DNA of 49,595 nt from Chloroflexota bacterium (GCA_022572465.1 JACZVV010000007.1:1-49595); one strand, 5' to 3'; counted from the first letter of the stretch, positions 34,998 to 43,376 are shown. Notes: generated by a model not told the origin, from the letters alone. Program-made: numbers and translations.

Positions 34998-36101
34998 ATG
35001 GCCGGATACAAGATCGTTTCCGCCGACGACCACATGGATATGAGCGTCATTCCCCCCAAGCTGTGGGAGGAGCGGCTGCCGGCCAAGTGGCGCGACCGCG
35101 CTCCGCGAGTCGTCGACACGCCCGAGGGCGGCTTCTGGCACGTCGACGGCGAGAGCTTCAGCTACAGCGGCAAGCCCAAGAACCGGGCGGTCCCCAACGC
35201 CATCTCAAAGGCCGGCATCGACGACAACGGCTTCCGCCCATCGACGCCCGAGCTTCGGCTCCAGGACATGGACCTGGACGGCATCTACTCCCAGGTGATC
35301 TACGGCCCGCCGATGGGATTCAGAATCGGGGACGCCGCCCTCAAGGCCGAATGCCTCAAGGTTTACAACAGTTGGGCCGCCGAGTTCAGCGCCACCTCGC
35401 CTGACCGACTCACGGTGCTGGCGTATCTGCCGATGCACGACCCGGCGGCCGCGACCGCCGAGCTCCGCCGCGTCGCCGGGATCGGCCACAAAGGCGCCGT
35501 CGTCAGTATGTTCGAGACCAACACTCCCATCTACGAGCCGGACTGGGACCCGCTGTGGGCCGCGGCCCAGGAGGTGGGCCTGCCGCTGAGCTTCCACCTG
35601 GGCGGCGGCTGCCACACCGTTGTGCCGGTTCCCCAGTCGTGGAAGATCGAGGCCTTCGCCGCCGTGGCCCCGATGCAGCTCGACGAGGCGCTGGTCGTCA
35701 TGGTCTTCTGCGGCGCCCTGGACCGGCATCCCGGCATGAAGCTCGTCCTGGGCGAGTCAGGCCTCGGCTGGATTCCCTACGTCATCGAGCGGATGGAGCT
35801 GGAGGCCAGGAACCACGGCCCGTCGGTCAAGGACGTCACGCTGCGGGCCACGCCCCGGGAGATCTTCGATCGCCAGATCTTCGCCACCTTCGAAGAGGAC
35901 CGCCTGGGGGTCGAGCTGATTCCCCATATCGGCGTGGACAACGTCATGTGGGCCTCGGACTATCCGCACCCCGACAGCACCTTCCCCCGGTCTCGGGAGG
36001 CTATCGAAGACGTCTTCAAGGATGTCGACGCCGACACCGTTCGAAAGGTCACCTGCGACAACGCCGCCAAGCTCTACCACGTACAGCACGTAGCGGCCTG
36101 A
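34998..36101 (+). CDS. Amidohydrolase family 2 metal-dependent hydrolase
   Basis: 367 aa with GGAGGTGATGC before the ATG and TATAAT at 34965-34970. Metal motif SADDHMD near the N-terminus, RLQDMDLDGIYSQVIYGP, LPLSFHLGGGCHTVV, GESGLGWIPYVIERME and NVMWASDYPHPDSTFPRSR. This is the same subfamily as the genes at 21027 and 36204, which act as decarboxylases or C-C/C-N hydrolases. The substrate is unknown. Confidence 0.9.
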   Translation: MAGYKIVSADDHMDMSVIPPKLWEERLPAKWRDRAPRVVDTPEGGFWHVDGESFSYSGKPKNRAVPNAISKAGIDDNGFRPSTPELRLQDMDLDGIYSQVIYGPPMGFRIGDAALKAECLKVYNSWAAEFSATSPDRLTVLAYLPMHDPAAATAELRRVAGIGHKGAVVSMFETNTPIYEPDWDPLWAAAQEVGLPLSFHLGGGCHTVVPVPQSWKIEAFAAVAPMQLDEALVVMVFCGALDRHPGMKLVLGESGLGWIPYVIERMELEARNHGPSVKDVTLRATPREIFDRQIFATFEEDRLGVELIPHIGVDNVMWASDYPHPDSTFPRSREAIEDVFKDVDADTVRKVTCDNAAKLYHVQHVAA

Positions 36102-36148
36102 CCGCCGCCGCGACCGGCCTCGAAGAGGCAGATCAGCGCCCAAGAAGC

Positions 36149-36180
36149 AGGCCCCGCGCCGATCGGTGCGGGGCCTTTCG
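36149..36180 (+). terminator. Intrinsic terminator after the amidohydrolase
   Basis: AGGCCCCGC, a 10-nt loop, GCGGGGCCT, then TTTCGTT. It lies between two convergent amidohydrolase genes. Confidence 0.75.
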
Positions 36181-36203
36181 TTGGGTCCTGGTCGAGGGCG
36201 TGA

Positions 36204-37286
36204 TTACAGATCCATCCGGTACAGATCGACGGCGTTGGAGTAGACGATCTTGCGCCGGTCCTCGTCGGCGATGCCCTGGAACATCTCGTCGATGATCCGC
36301 TGCGACTCGGGCCAGGTGCTGTCATCGTGGGGATAGTCCGACGCCCACATCAAGACCTCGGACCCGACGAAGCCGAGGGTGCGCATACCCACGGCGTCCT
36401 GCATGAACGTGCACACCACGTTGCGGCGGAACTGCTCGCTGGGCAGCAGGCCCGACTCGAACCGCTCGAAATGGCGCGGCCCCTTGCGCAGGTAGCCATA
36501 GTCCATTCGCTGAAGCAGGTACGCGACCCAGCCCACGTCGTTCTCAGCGGAGACCAGCCGCAGCCGAGGGAACCGCTCCAGCACCCGGGAGAAGATGATG
36601 TCGGCGATCGACTCCTGCACTCGCTGGGTGACGCAGGTGTAGCGGGCCAGGAAGACATCGTTCATCTCGCGGTTCCTGCCGGTGAACGTGTGCAGGCTCA
36701 CGGGCATCTGGCGGTCCTGGGCCTCGGCCCAAAACGCGTCCTGCCGCTGATCGAGAAACGTTGTCTGCTCGGGAGGGTCGGCCCAGATAGCGGCCCCGAT
36801 CAGTCCCATCTCGTTGGCCCTGGCCAGCTCCGCGACGGCGCCCTCGATGTCGTACAACGAGATCAAGGCGACGCCGTACAGCCGTTTGGGATGGGCCGCG
36901 CAATACTCGGCCAGCCAATCGTTGTACGCCCGGAAGCAAGCCGCCTGGAGGCCCTGGTCCTGCAATCCGTAGAGGCGCATGGCCAGGTTGGGGTACAGCA
37001 CCTCCGCCTCGATGCCATCGACGGCCATGTCGTCGATCCGGGCGTCGGGGTCCCACCCACCGCGCTGCCCCTCTTCGAATCGCTGCGCGAAGGGCTCCTT
37101 GCGGAAGAAGGGCGTGACGAAGGTGCCGATACGGTCGGGCTTGCGGTCCTCACAGATGAAGACGTCGCCTCCGGGCTCGGAGACAATGCGCGGCGCCCGG
37201 TCCCGGTAGCGTGCGTCGATGCGCTTGACCCAAAGGTCGGGGGGCTCGATGATGTGCGAGTCTGCGGAAACGGTGCGTCTATCCAT
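36204..37286 (-). CDS. Amidohydrolase family 2 metal-dependent hydrolase
   Basis: 360 aa from the ATG at 37286; 13 residues of the track ORF (LACGRILACWR) precede it and are unlikely. VSADSHIIEPPDLWVKRI carries the DxH metal motif; GIEAEVLYPNLAMRLYG, PVSLHTFTGRN, RLVSAENDVGWVAYLLQRMD and LMWASDYPHDDSTWPESQ complete the family pattern. Convergent with the gene at 34998. No clear ribosome site. Confidence 0.9.
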   Translation of the reverse strand: MDRRTVSADSHIIEPPDLWVKRIDARYRDRAPRIVSEPGGDVFICEDRKPDRIGTFVTPFFRKEPFAQRFEEGQRGGWDPDARIDDMAVDGIEAEVLYPNLAMRLYGLQDQGLQAACFRAYNDWLAEYCAAHPKRLYGVALISLYDIEGAVAELARANEMGLIGAAIWADPPEQTTFLDQRQDAFWAEAQDRQMPVSLHTFTGRNREMNDVFLARYTCVTQRVQESIADIIFSRVLERFPRLRLVSAENDVGWVAYLLQRMDYGYLRKGPRHFERFESGLLPSEQFRRNVVCTFMQDAVGMRTLGFVGSEVLMWASDYPHDDSTWPESQRIIDEMFQGIADEDRRKIVYSNAVDLYRMDL

Positions 37287-37423
37287 AGTTCGCCAGCAAG
37301 CTAGGATTCGCCCGCAAGCTAGCACCGCTCTGGAACCATGTCAAGGATCGAGACGTTGCGTCGACAATCGTTGGCGGTGACGGCCCCGCGCCGCCAGAAT
37401 AGTGCCACGCGAAGGAGGAGCGC

Positions 37424-38128
37424 ATGATCTACATCCACGAGAGCCATCACGTGATCGGCGGCCACATGGAGGCCTTTCTCGAGTCCTGCAAGACGGAGTG
37501 GAAGCCCCTGATCGAGGCTGACGGATCGGCCCGGCTGCTCTGGTTCTGGCTCTGGGCCCACGGCACCGGCCCCGGCTACCGGGCCGCCTCGATCATCCAA
37601 GTGGAGGACTGGAACGCCTGGGGCGAGCTGGTCGACCGGTACCAGAGGAAAGGGTCGGACCTCCACGATTGGTACGAGGGGGCCTGGAAGCACCGGCGCA
37701 AGGTCGAGAGCAAGGTCACGACGCCGGTGGAATGGTCGCCGATACCGGAGCCTCCCGCCGCGGGCCAGGTGGCGGAACACCCGTCTTCGATCTACCTCCA
37801 CGACGTCGCCTACCCCTACTCCGGCGGCGTCGAGAAGTACATCGAGACCTTGGGCAAGCACTACTACCCGTTCCTGGGCCCGGATCGCCTGCTGTCGATG
37901 GAGCTGTGTCTCCGGCTCGCGCCGGGCGCCGGCGAGCCCCACGAGGTGACGTTGGTGCAAAAAATCAACGATGCCGATGCCTTCGGCCGGCTTCTTACCC
38001 ACGGCGAGGCGGCCCACGTGGGGGCTGACGAGGCGAGAGCCACCAACTGGATGGAGGTGGGTCTCACGGTGCGAGACCAGTGGCTGAGCCAGGTCTTCCG
38101 CACCGTGCCCTGGTCACCGCTCCACTAA
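37424..38128 (+). CDS. NIPSNAP-like dimeric alpha-beta barrel protein
   Basis: 234 aa, with GAAGGAGG upstream of the ATG. The N-terminal half (HHVIGGHMEAFLESCKTEWKPLIEADGSARLLWFWLWAHGTGPGY) and the C-terminal half (YPYSGGVEKYIETLGKHYYPFL) look like two ferredoxin-like repeats, as in NIPSNAP or EthD-type proteins, many of which accompany degradation genes. The assignment is moderate and no catalytic residue can be named. It converges on the iron-binding lipoprotein gene, with only 5 bp between the stops. Confidence 0.65.
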   Translation: MIYIHESHHVIGGHMEAFLESCKTEWKPLIEADGSARLLWFWLWAHGTGPGYRAASIIQVEDWNAWGELVDRYQRKGSDLHDWYEGAWKHRRKVESKVTTPVEWSPIPEPPAAGQVAEHPSSIYLHDVAYPYSGGVEKYIETLGKHYYPFLGPDRLLSMELCLRLAPGAGEPHEVTLVQKINDADAFGRLLTHGEAAHVGADEARATNWMEVGLTVRDQWLSQVFRTVPWSPLH

Positions 38129-38133
38129 CGACG

Positions 38134-39195
38134 TCAGTTCAGAATCCCCACGTCGCGAAGCAGGTCCAGCGTGCCCCGAAGGTCGGCCAGGTTGCTCAGG
38201 TCGATGTCCGGCGGGTCTAGCTGTTGCAGCGACGGCACGCCCTCGGGCGACGGGACGTTGGCCGCCAACGGGAACTCGTGGGTCTGGGTGGCGAAGTAGG
38301 TCTGCGCATCGACGCCCAGCATGTAGTCGATGAACCGTCGCGCCGCCGCCTTGGCATCGGACGATCGGAGAATGCCCACACCGGCCACGTTGACCAGCGC
38401 TCCAGGGTCGCCGCCGGTGTAGTAGTAGTTCCGGGCTTTGAACCCCTCGCCGCGCTCGTCGAGGAAGCGGTGGAGATAGTAGTGATTGACGAATCCCACG
38501 TCGATCTCTCCAGCCTCGACGGCGGCCACGATGGGCGTGTTGCTCGAAAACGCTTTCGGCTTGTTCGCTTTGACGCCCTTGAGCCACGCGCGCGCGCCTT
38601 CCTCGCCGAGCTGGACGCGCAGAGCGGTGACGAACGCTTGGAACGAGCCGTTGGTGGGCGCCCAACCGATACGCCCCTTCCACTTGGGGTCGGTGAAGCC
38701 CAGGATGGAGTCGGGCAGGTCGGTCTCCGGGTCGATGGCCTCGGTATTGTAGATCACCGTTCGCGCCCGGCCCGACGTCCCCACCCACAGACCCTCGGGT
38801 GAACGGAACTTCGCATCGACCCGGCCCAGGAGCTCGTCGTCCAGCCGGTCCAGCACCCCTTCCCCGGCCAACGCGCCAAGAGCGCCGGCGTCCTGAAGCA
38901 GCACCACGTCGGCGGGGCTGTTCCTCCCCTCCTCAAGGATGGTGGCCGCGATGGCGGCGCTGCTGGCGTACCGCACCTTGACCTTGATGCCCGTTTGCTC
39001 CTCGAAGGCGTCCAGCGCCGGCTGTACCAGGTTCTGGTTGCGGCCCGAGTACAACAGCAGCTCGGCGCCACGCAGCGAATCGCCTTCGCCGGTGGGTCCC
39101 GCGTCATCTCCGTTGCCACCGCACGCGGCGGCAAGCAGGGCCACCGCCAGCGCCAGCACGCCGAATCCTCCGAGCCGATGGAGAGTCAAGTTCAC
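38134..39195 (-). CDS. Iron(III) ABC transporter substrate-binding lipoprotein
   Basis: 353 aa from a GTG with AAGGAGG upstream. Signal peptide with lipobox LLAAAC (cleavage before C25), then the type 1/2 binding-protein fold of FbpA/FutA: ELLLYSGRNQNLVQPALDAFEEQTGIKVKVRY, ADVVLLQDAGALGAL, WVGTSGRARTVIYN and VNHYYLHRF followed by ARNYYYTGGDPGALVNVAG, where adjacent tyrosines act as iron ligands. No permease or ATPase gene lies beside it, so it must work with a transporter encoded elsewhere. It has a strong promoter and a dyad in the leader. Confidence 0.9.
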   Translation of the reverse strand: MNLTLHRLGGFGVLALAVALLAAACGGNGDDAGPTGEGDSLRGAELLLYSGRNQNLVQPALDAFEEQTGIKVKVRYASSAAIAATILEEGRNSPADVVLLQDAGALGALAGEGVLDRLDDELLGRVDAKFRSPEGLWVGTSGRARTVIYNTEAIDPETDLPDSILGFTDPKWKGRIGWAPTNGSFQAFVTALRVQLGEEGARAWLKGVKANKPKAFSSNTPIVAAVEAGEIDVGFVNHYYLHRFLDERGEGFKARNYYYTGGDPGALVNVAGVGILRSSDAKAAARRFIDYMLGVDAQTYFATQTHEFPLAANVPSPEGVPSLQQLDPPDIDLSNLADLRGTLDLLRDVGILN

Positions 39196-39233
39196 CGCCT
39201 GGCCTCCTTCGCCAATGCTTTGTTATGAATGTT

Positions 39234-39264
39234 GTGCATGCATAGCTAATTACTACGTATGCAC
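39234..39264. promoter_or_regulatory. Long imperfect dyad in the iron-binding protein leader
   Basis: GTGCATGCATAG and CTACGTATGCAC (10 of 12 bases symmetric) flank the 7-nt centre CTAATTA. It lies between the start of transcription and the gene, at a place where a metal-dependent repressor such as a DtxR/Fur-type protein could bind, or as an RNA hairpin. The motif matches no consensus I can name. Confidence 0.5.
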
Positions 39265-39280
39265 GTTGTCTGCGTCGGCG

Positions 39281-39309
39281 AGTATACGAGGCGCGTCAAT
39301 GCCAGTCAA
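39281..39309 (-). promoter_or_regulatory. Promoter of the iron-binding lipoprotein gene
   Basis: Minus strand TTGACT (39309-39304), 17-nt spacer and TATACT (39286-39281); close to consensus. Confidence 0.75.
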
Positions 39310-39441
39310 GAGCCCAGAGCGAAGTGCCTGGCCCCGTTCGAACTCCAAAGCCCGCTTGGCTCCTGGGCAAACGGCCTCACGCTCCTTGACCCTCGCCTCG
39401 ACCCACGGGTATGCTGAACAAGTCGACAGCAGTCCTTCCCT

Positions 39442-39518
39442 CGGGGCGTAGCGCAGCTTGGTAGCGCGCCACGTTTGGGACGTGGAGGTCCCGGGTTCGA
39501 ATCCCGGCGCCCCGACCA
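39442..39518 (+). tRNA. tRNA-Pro(TGG)
   Basis: Acceptor CGGGGCG/CGCCCCG, D arm with GCGCAGCTTGGTAGCGC, anticodon stem CCACG/CGTGG with loop TTTGGGA (anticodon TGG at 39476-39478), T arm CCGGG-TTCGAAT-CCCGG, discriminator A and encoded CCA. The C1-G72 pair is usual for bacterial tRNA-Pro. Confidence 0.96.
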
Positions 39519-39630
39519 GCCCGACTCTACCGGGCGAAATCCCTCGCCCACCACGCAGCTCGCATCGCCCTCGGCAAGCCGGCCGCCGCTGCATAATGCT
39601 CCGTCGCCGACCCCCGCCGTCGCCCGAGCG

Positions 39631-39903
39631 AGGCCAATCACGTCCACCACGGAGCTCGCGAACGTCTACAGGACCTACGCCGGTCTGCTCTCCAGCGTCG
39701 AGCAGGAGTTCAACCGAGTCCGCGACATCTTCATTGACCGGATGGAGTGCAGGAAGGGCCACAGATGGCACTGGACTACCGTTGGCTGGAGTTCAGGACC
39801 GGCGTCCGCCAGGCCCTCGACCCGACCGGCGTGGTCGCCACCGCGGCCTCGGCCATCGTGTTCGACTACGAGGCGCTGCTACAAGAGAAGGTCGATTCGA
39901 AGC
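39631..39903 (+). pseudogene. Possible frameshifted hypothetical gene
   Basis: One frame reads TTELANVYRTYAGLLSSVEQ followed by EFNRVRDIFIDRME, and near 39765 another frame begins at an ATG with AGGAAGGG upstream and reads ALDYRWLEFRTGVRQALD, then IVFDYEALLQEKVDSKP. Both have the codon character of real genes here, so this is either two short overlapping genes or one broken gene. The second frame runs on into the REP-like repeat. I do not recognise a family. The rest of 39519-39980 holds only the repeat. Confidence 0.3.
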
Positions 39904-39978
39904 CGGTGGCTGAGCCGCAGCAACATATTCGGCCCACCCTGTCAGCGGCTGAGATGGCTGAGGCGGCTCAGCCGCCGG
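39904..39978. repeat. REP-like palindromes (locus C)
   Basis: GGTGGCTGAGCCGCAGCAAC (39904-39923) then ATATTCGGCCCAC, matching the diverged end of the 22088 array, followed by GCGGCTGAG, ATGGCTGAG and the perfect palindrome GGCGGCTCAGCCGCC (39962-39976). The block ends just before the stop codon of the SDR gene on the minus strand. Confidence 0.7.
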
Positions 39979-39980
39979 CG

Positions 39981-40742
39981 TTAGGTCCCAGGCATCTTTG
40001 AGGTCAGGCCCCCGTCGACGAACACCAGCTGGCCCGACACGTACTCGGCATCGTCGGAGGCCAGCATCAGGATGACGTTGGCGATGTCGCGTGGCTGAGC
40101 GATCCGGCCCCAAGGCAAGTTTTTCTCCATTGCCGCGACCTGCTCCGGGTCCTGGAACGCTTCGGTGATGTTGGTCTGCGTCCCGCCTGGACCCACGGCA
40201 TTCACGTTGATCCGATACGGGGCCAGCTCCACCGCCGCGGCGCGGGTGAACATCTTCACGGCGCCTTTAGCCGCCGAGTAGTGGGCGTTGCCCGGGATGG
40301 CGTAATCGGAGTTCACCGAGCCCAGGTTGACGATCCGGCCCTTGCGTTTCTCCCGCACCCAGTAGCGAGCGGCCTCCTGGGTGCACAGGAACATGCTCTT
40401 GAGGTTGACCTCCAGCATGCGGTCCCACATCTCCTCCGTGATCTCCAACAGCGGCGCCCAGGTGAGAATGCCGGCGTTGTTCACCAAGATGTCGAAGCCG
40501 CCGAAGGCGGAAAGCGCCTCGGAGAACAGACGCTTCACGTCGACCCCTTTTGAGACGTCGGCGGTGACGGCGACGGCGTTGCCACCAGCCTCGCCGACCA
40601 GCGCAACGGTCTCCGCAGCCCTGGGCCCATCGATGTCGGCGACCACGATGCTGGCCCCCTCTTCCGCGAAACGCAGTGAGACCCCCCGGCCAATCCCGCT
40701 GCCCGCACCGGTGACGATGGCAACCTTGCCTTCCAGCCGCAT
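39981..40742 (-). CDS. Short-chain dehydrogenase/reductase (FabG-like)
   Basis: 253 aa from the ATG at 40742 with GGGAGGG upstream; the 26 extra residues in the track are unlikely. Classical SDR: KVAIVTGAGSGIGRGVSLRF (TGxxxGIG), DILVNNAGI, catalytic Ser in NLGSVNS, and YSAAKGAV with the YxxxK pair. It ends in GQLVFVDGGLTSKM. It oxidises or reduces an unknown alcohol/ketone, plausibly in the catabolic set around it. Confidence 0.92.
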   Translation of the reverse strand: MRLEGKVAIVTGAGSGIGRGVSLRFAEEGASIVVADIDGPRAAETVALVGEAGGNAVAVTADVSKGVDVKRLFSEALSAFGGFDILVNNAGILTWAPLLEITEEMWDRMLEVNLKSMFLCTQEAARYWVREKRKGRIVNLGSVNSDYAIPGNAHYSAAKGAVKMFTRAAAVELAPYRINVNAVGPGGTQTNITEAFQDPEQVAAMEKNLPWGRIAQPRDIANVILMLASDDAEYVSGQLVFVDGGLTSKMPGT

Positions 40743-40981
40743 AGCTTGTGTCCCTCCCTGGTCGGTTACGGCGTGTAGGGTACCGTGTTCCTGCGTCCCT
40801 GTCCAGGCAGGTCCGTTCACGACCAGGGCCTCTCATCGCCACCCCTTCGGCACGAGTAACGCCGCGACTCGTCCCGCTTCGGGAGGCCCGGGACGGCATC
40901 GGGACTCCGTCGAATCCCACTCGCAGCCCCGACGGGTCGGGATCAGGAAAACGAAATGACCCTGGGCGGGGTGGACAATTG

Positions 40982-41016
40982 TTGACAAATATATTAAACT
41001 TAGTTTTGAACTAAAT
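40982..41016. promoter_or_regulatory. AT-rich promoter-like island with a 15-bp palindrome
   Basis: TTGACA (40982-40987) is followed by an AT-rich stretch containing TTAGTTTTGAACTAA (41001-41014 core region), a perfect TTAGTT/AACTAA dyad. It stands out from the GC-rich surroundings. No good -10 box at 16-18 nt is seen. Its target could be the SDR (minus strand, 240 nt away) or a short plus-strand transcript. Confidence 0.4.
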
Positions 41017-41059
41017 CCATATCGAACATCCCGTCCCTTTTAGGGCCCTCCTCCAGGTC

Positions 41060-41087
41060 AGGCCCCTCGTCAAACAACGAGGGGCCT
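41060..41087 (+). terminator. Strong hairpin without an upstream gene
   Basis: AGGCCCCTCGT, a 6-nt loop, ACGAGGGGCCT, then GTTCCTTTC. No plus-strand gene lies between here and tRNA-Pro 1.5 kb upstream apart from the doubtful ORF at 39631, and the opposite side has no T-run. Confidence 0.7.
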
Positions 41088-41206
41088 GTTCCTTTCAATG
41101 ACAGGCCCTGTGCACGGCCTCGAAGGCAACCCATCGCTCGCCCTCCTCGAAACCCGAGAAACCCGGCCCGACGTATGCCCATATAGGCAGAACGCAAGAA
41201 ATTCGC

Positions 41207-41212
41207 TAGAAT
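41207..41212 (+). promoter_or_regulatory. -10 box giving a leaderless lipoprotein transcript
   Basis: TAGAAT, 7 nt, then the ATG at 41220. At 17 nt upstream lies TAGGCA (4 of 6 matches to TTGACA). Confidence 0.5.
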
Positions 41213-41219
41213 CGAGTCG

Positions 41220-41765
41220 ATGCTTTCACTTCGCTTCCCCCGCGTCGTTCCCTACGCCGCCGTGAGCCTGGTCGCTCTGCTCGCGTTGGCGGCCTGCTCC
41301 TCAGACCCGGACGGGATTGCGTTCCAGGGCGTCCAGCGGGGTAACTCGCTGTGGGTCCAGGTGCACAGCATCCAGATCATGGACGCCGTCTACTACGAGC
41401 AGGACGACGTTTCCTACGTCATCAGACCATCGGATCCAGCCAACAAGCTGGCCGTCGTCGACGCCTCGGTGGGCAACAACAGGTCGACGACCGTGCTCAT
41501 GGACGTCCGCGACGGCGGCTTCACGCTGCTGACCGCAAGCGGCGACACATACCAGCCCATCAACCCGTTCGAGGTCAGCGAGCTGGAGCCGAACCCTCCG
41601 CTCGGCGAGCCGCTGGGCATCTTCATCTGGGGCAACTTCGAGATCCCAAGAGATTACGCCATCAGGGCGTGGGCGCTGTTCGAGGTCCCCGAGGACATCG
41701 AGCCAACCCAGTTCAGGTGGGACACCGTCGAGACGGTGTTCGTCCGCAACCAGATCAAGCGGTAA
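41220..41765 (+). CDS. Uncharacterised lipoprotein
   Basis: 181 aa. Signal peptide (PRVVPYAAVSLVALLALAAC) with lipobox LAAC, cleavage before C26. The mature part is beta-rich: NSLWVQVHSIQIMDAVYYEQ, KLAVVDASVGNNRSTTVLMD, GDTYQPINPFE and GIFIWGNFEIPRDYAIRAWALFEVPEDIEP. This resembles the DUF4352-like immunoglobulin-type lipoproteins of unknown role. There is no ribosome site before the ATG, in keeping with a leaderless mRNA. Confidence 0.75.
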   Translation: MLSLRFPRVVPYAAVSLVALLALAACSSDPDGIAFQGVQRGNSLWVQVHSIQIMDAVYYEQDDVSYVIRPSDPANKLAVVDASVGNNRSTTVLMDVRDGGFTLLTASGDTYQPINPFEVSELEPNPPLGEPLGIFIWGNFEIPRDYAIRAWALFEVPEDIEPTQFRWDTVETVFVRNQIKR

Positions 41766-41793
41766 TACCGGCGTCCCCCTCCCTGAACGTCGG

Positions 41794-41823
41794 TTGACAC
41801 CGTTGTCAGCCCCTGGCTATGAT
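41794..41823 (+). promoter_or_regulatory. Promoter of the two crotonase genes
   Basis: TTGACA (41794-41799), an 18-nt spacer and TATGAT (41818-41823). The ORF-track start at 41794 coincides with the -35 box, so the coding start must be downstream. Confidence 0.75.
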
Positions 41824-41874
41824 TGGGCGGCACTCCCCCTCCTCATTCTTGGAATACGCTTGCGCCGAAGACCC

Positions 41875-42633
41875 ATGACCCGAAGTTCGGTCCTCCTGGA
41901 AAAACGCGACGCCATCGCCCGCATCGTCTTGAACCGGCCGGCGATGGGCAACGCCATCGACTCGGCGTTGGCCCATGAGCTGCGAGACGCCTGTCGCGAC
42001 GTCGTCGAAGACGACGATGTGACCGTCGCGGTCATCACGGGCGCCGGCCAGTCGTTCTGCCAGGGCAGCGCCGGCTTCTCGGGCCTGACGCCCGGCGTGA
42101 TCGCCGAACGCCAGGTCGCCTGCGCGATCGCGGACATCCCCAAGCCCACCATCGCCGCGATGAACGGCGACGCTTTGGGCCAGGGCCTTGAGCTGGCCCT
42201 GGCCTGCGACCTTCGCGTCGCCGCGGAAGGCGCTCGCTTGGGCCTCACCCAGATTCTGGAAGGAACGATGCCGTGGGACGGCGGGACCCAGCGGCTGCCC
42301 CGTGCCGTCCCCAGAGGCATCGCCCTGGAAATGATCCTGACCGGCAAGACCATCGACGCCCGCGAGGCGCTGGCCATCGGCCTGGTGACGCGGGTCGCGG
42401 CGCCGGGAGAGCTGGACGCAACGGTTGGTGAGCTGGCGGCGAAGCTGGCGGCCTCCGCGCCCATCGCGGGCCGCTACGCCAAGGAGGCGATCCACCAGGG
42501 CATGGACCTCCCACTGAGCCACGCCCTGCGGCTGGAGGCCGATCTGGCCGTCTTGCTGCACACCTCCAGCGATCGCTCGGAAGGCATTCGGGCCTTCCTC
42601 GAAAAACGAACGCCCCGGTTCAAGGGCGGATAG
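41875..42633 (+). CDS. Enoyl-CoA hydratase/isomerase family protein
   Basis: 252 aa from the ATG at 41875, placed about 45 nt after the predicted start of transcription. Crotonase fold: ARIVLNRPAMGNAID, VITGAGQSFCQGSAGF, AAMNGDALGQGLELALACDLRVAA, and EGTMPWDGGTQRLPRAV, with MPWDGG in place of xPxxGG. The oxyanion-hole region has SFCQGSAG rather than AFCAGAD. It is followed 8 nt later by a second crotonase. Confidence 0.9.
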   Translation: MTRSSVLLEKRDAIARIVLNRPAMGNAIDSALAHELRDACRDVVEDDDVTVAVITGAGQSFCQGSAGFSGLTPGVIAERQVACAIADIPKPTIAAMNGDALGQGLELALACDLRVAAEGARLGLTQILEGTMPWDGGTQRLPRAVPRGIALEMILTGKTIDAREALAIGLVTRVAAPGELDATVGELAAKLAASAPIAGRYAKEAIHQGMDLPLSHALRLEADLAVLLHTSSDRSEGIRAFLEKRTPRFKGG

Positions 42634-42641
42634 CCGGAGCA

Positions 42642-43376
42642 ATGAGCGCCTTCGAAACGATCCTGTTCGAATCGAAAGACGGCGTCGCCTTGGTGACGCT
42701 CAACCGGCCAAAGGTCCTCAACGCCTACAACGTCCAGATGCGCGACGATCTGTACGAAGCGCTGGGCCTCATCGACGCCGACGACGAGATTCGCGTCGTG
42801 GTCTTTCGCGGCGCCGGCGACCGGGCCTTCTGCGCCGGGGCCGACCTGACCGAGTTCGGCACCGCGCCGTCCCAGGCCATCGCCCGCCAGGTCCGTTTCG
42901 AGCGGGACGTGTGGGGCCGCCTCCTGGGCCTCCGCCAGCCGGTCATCGCGGCGGTCCATGGGTATTGCCTCGGCTCGGGTATGGAGATCGCCCTCGCGTG
43001 CGACCTCCGAATCGCCTCGGCCGACGCCCGGTTCGGACTGCCCGAGACGAGCCTTGGCATGATCCCCGCAGCCGGCGGCACCCAAACGCTGCCCCGCATC
43101 GTTGGCCCGTCCTGGGCCCTGGACGCCCAGCTCACCGGGCGCACGATCGACGCTCGAGAAGCGCTCCGCATCGGACTGGTCAACCGGATCGTCGACCAGG
43201 GCGGCCCTTTCGACGAGGCGGCGCGACTCGCCGCACACCTGGCATCGCGGGACCCGGCGGCCGTGCGGACGGCCAAGGAGGCCGTCGTCCGCGGCCTGGA
43301 CACCACTCTGGACCGTGGACTCGACATCGAGCGCCGCCTGGCCCTCCGAATGGCCCTTCGGAGCGCTGAAAACTAG
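42642..43376 (+). CDS. Enoyl-CoA hydratase/isomerase family protein
   Basis: 244 aa. ALVTLNRPKVLNAYN, VFRGAGDRAFCAGADLTEF (oxyanion hole), AAVHGYCLGSGMEIALACDLRIAS and PETSLGMIPAAGGTQTLPRIVG, the last with the usual GMIPAAGG loop, as in hydratases of the PaaF/EchA type. It forms an operon with the preceding crotonase and possibly with the acyl-CoA ligase 187 bp on. That gap holds an AAGGAGG ribosome site for the ligase. Confidence 0.92.
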   Translation: MSAFETILFESKDGVALVTLNRPKVLNAYNVQMRDDLYEALGLIDADDEIRVVVFRGAGDRAFCAGADLTEFGTAPSQAIARQVRFERDVWGRLLGLRQPVIAAVHGYCLGSGMEIALACDLRIASADARFGLPETSLGMIPAAGGTQTLPRIVGPSWALDAQLTGRTIDAREALRIGLVNRIVDQGGPFDEAARLAAHLASRDPAAVRTAKEAVVRGLDTTLDRGLDIERRLALRMALRSAEN

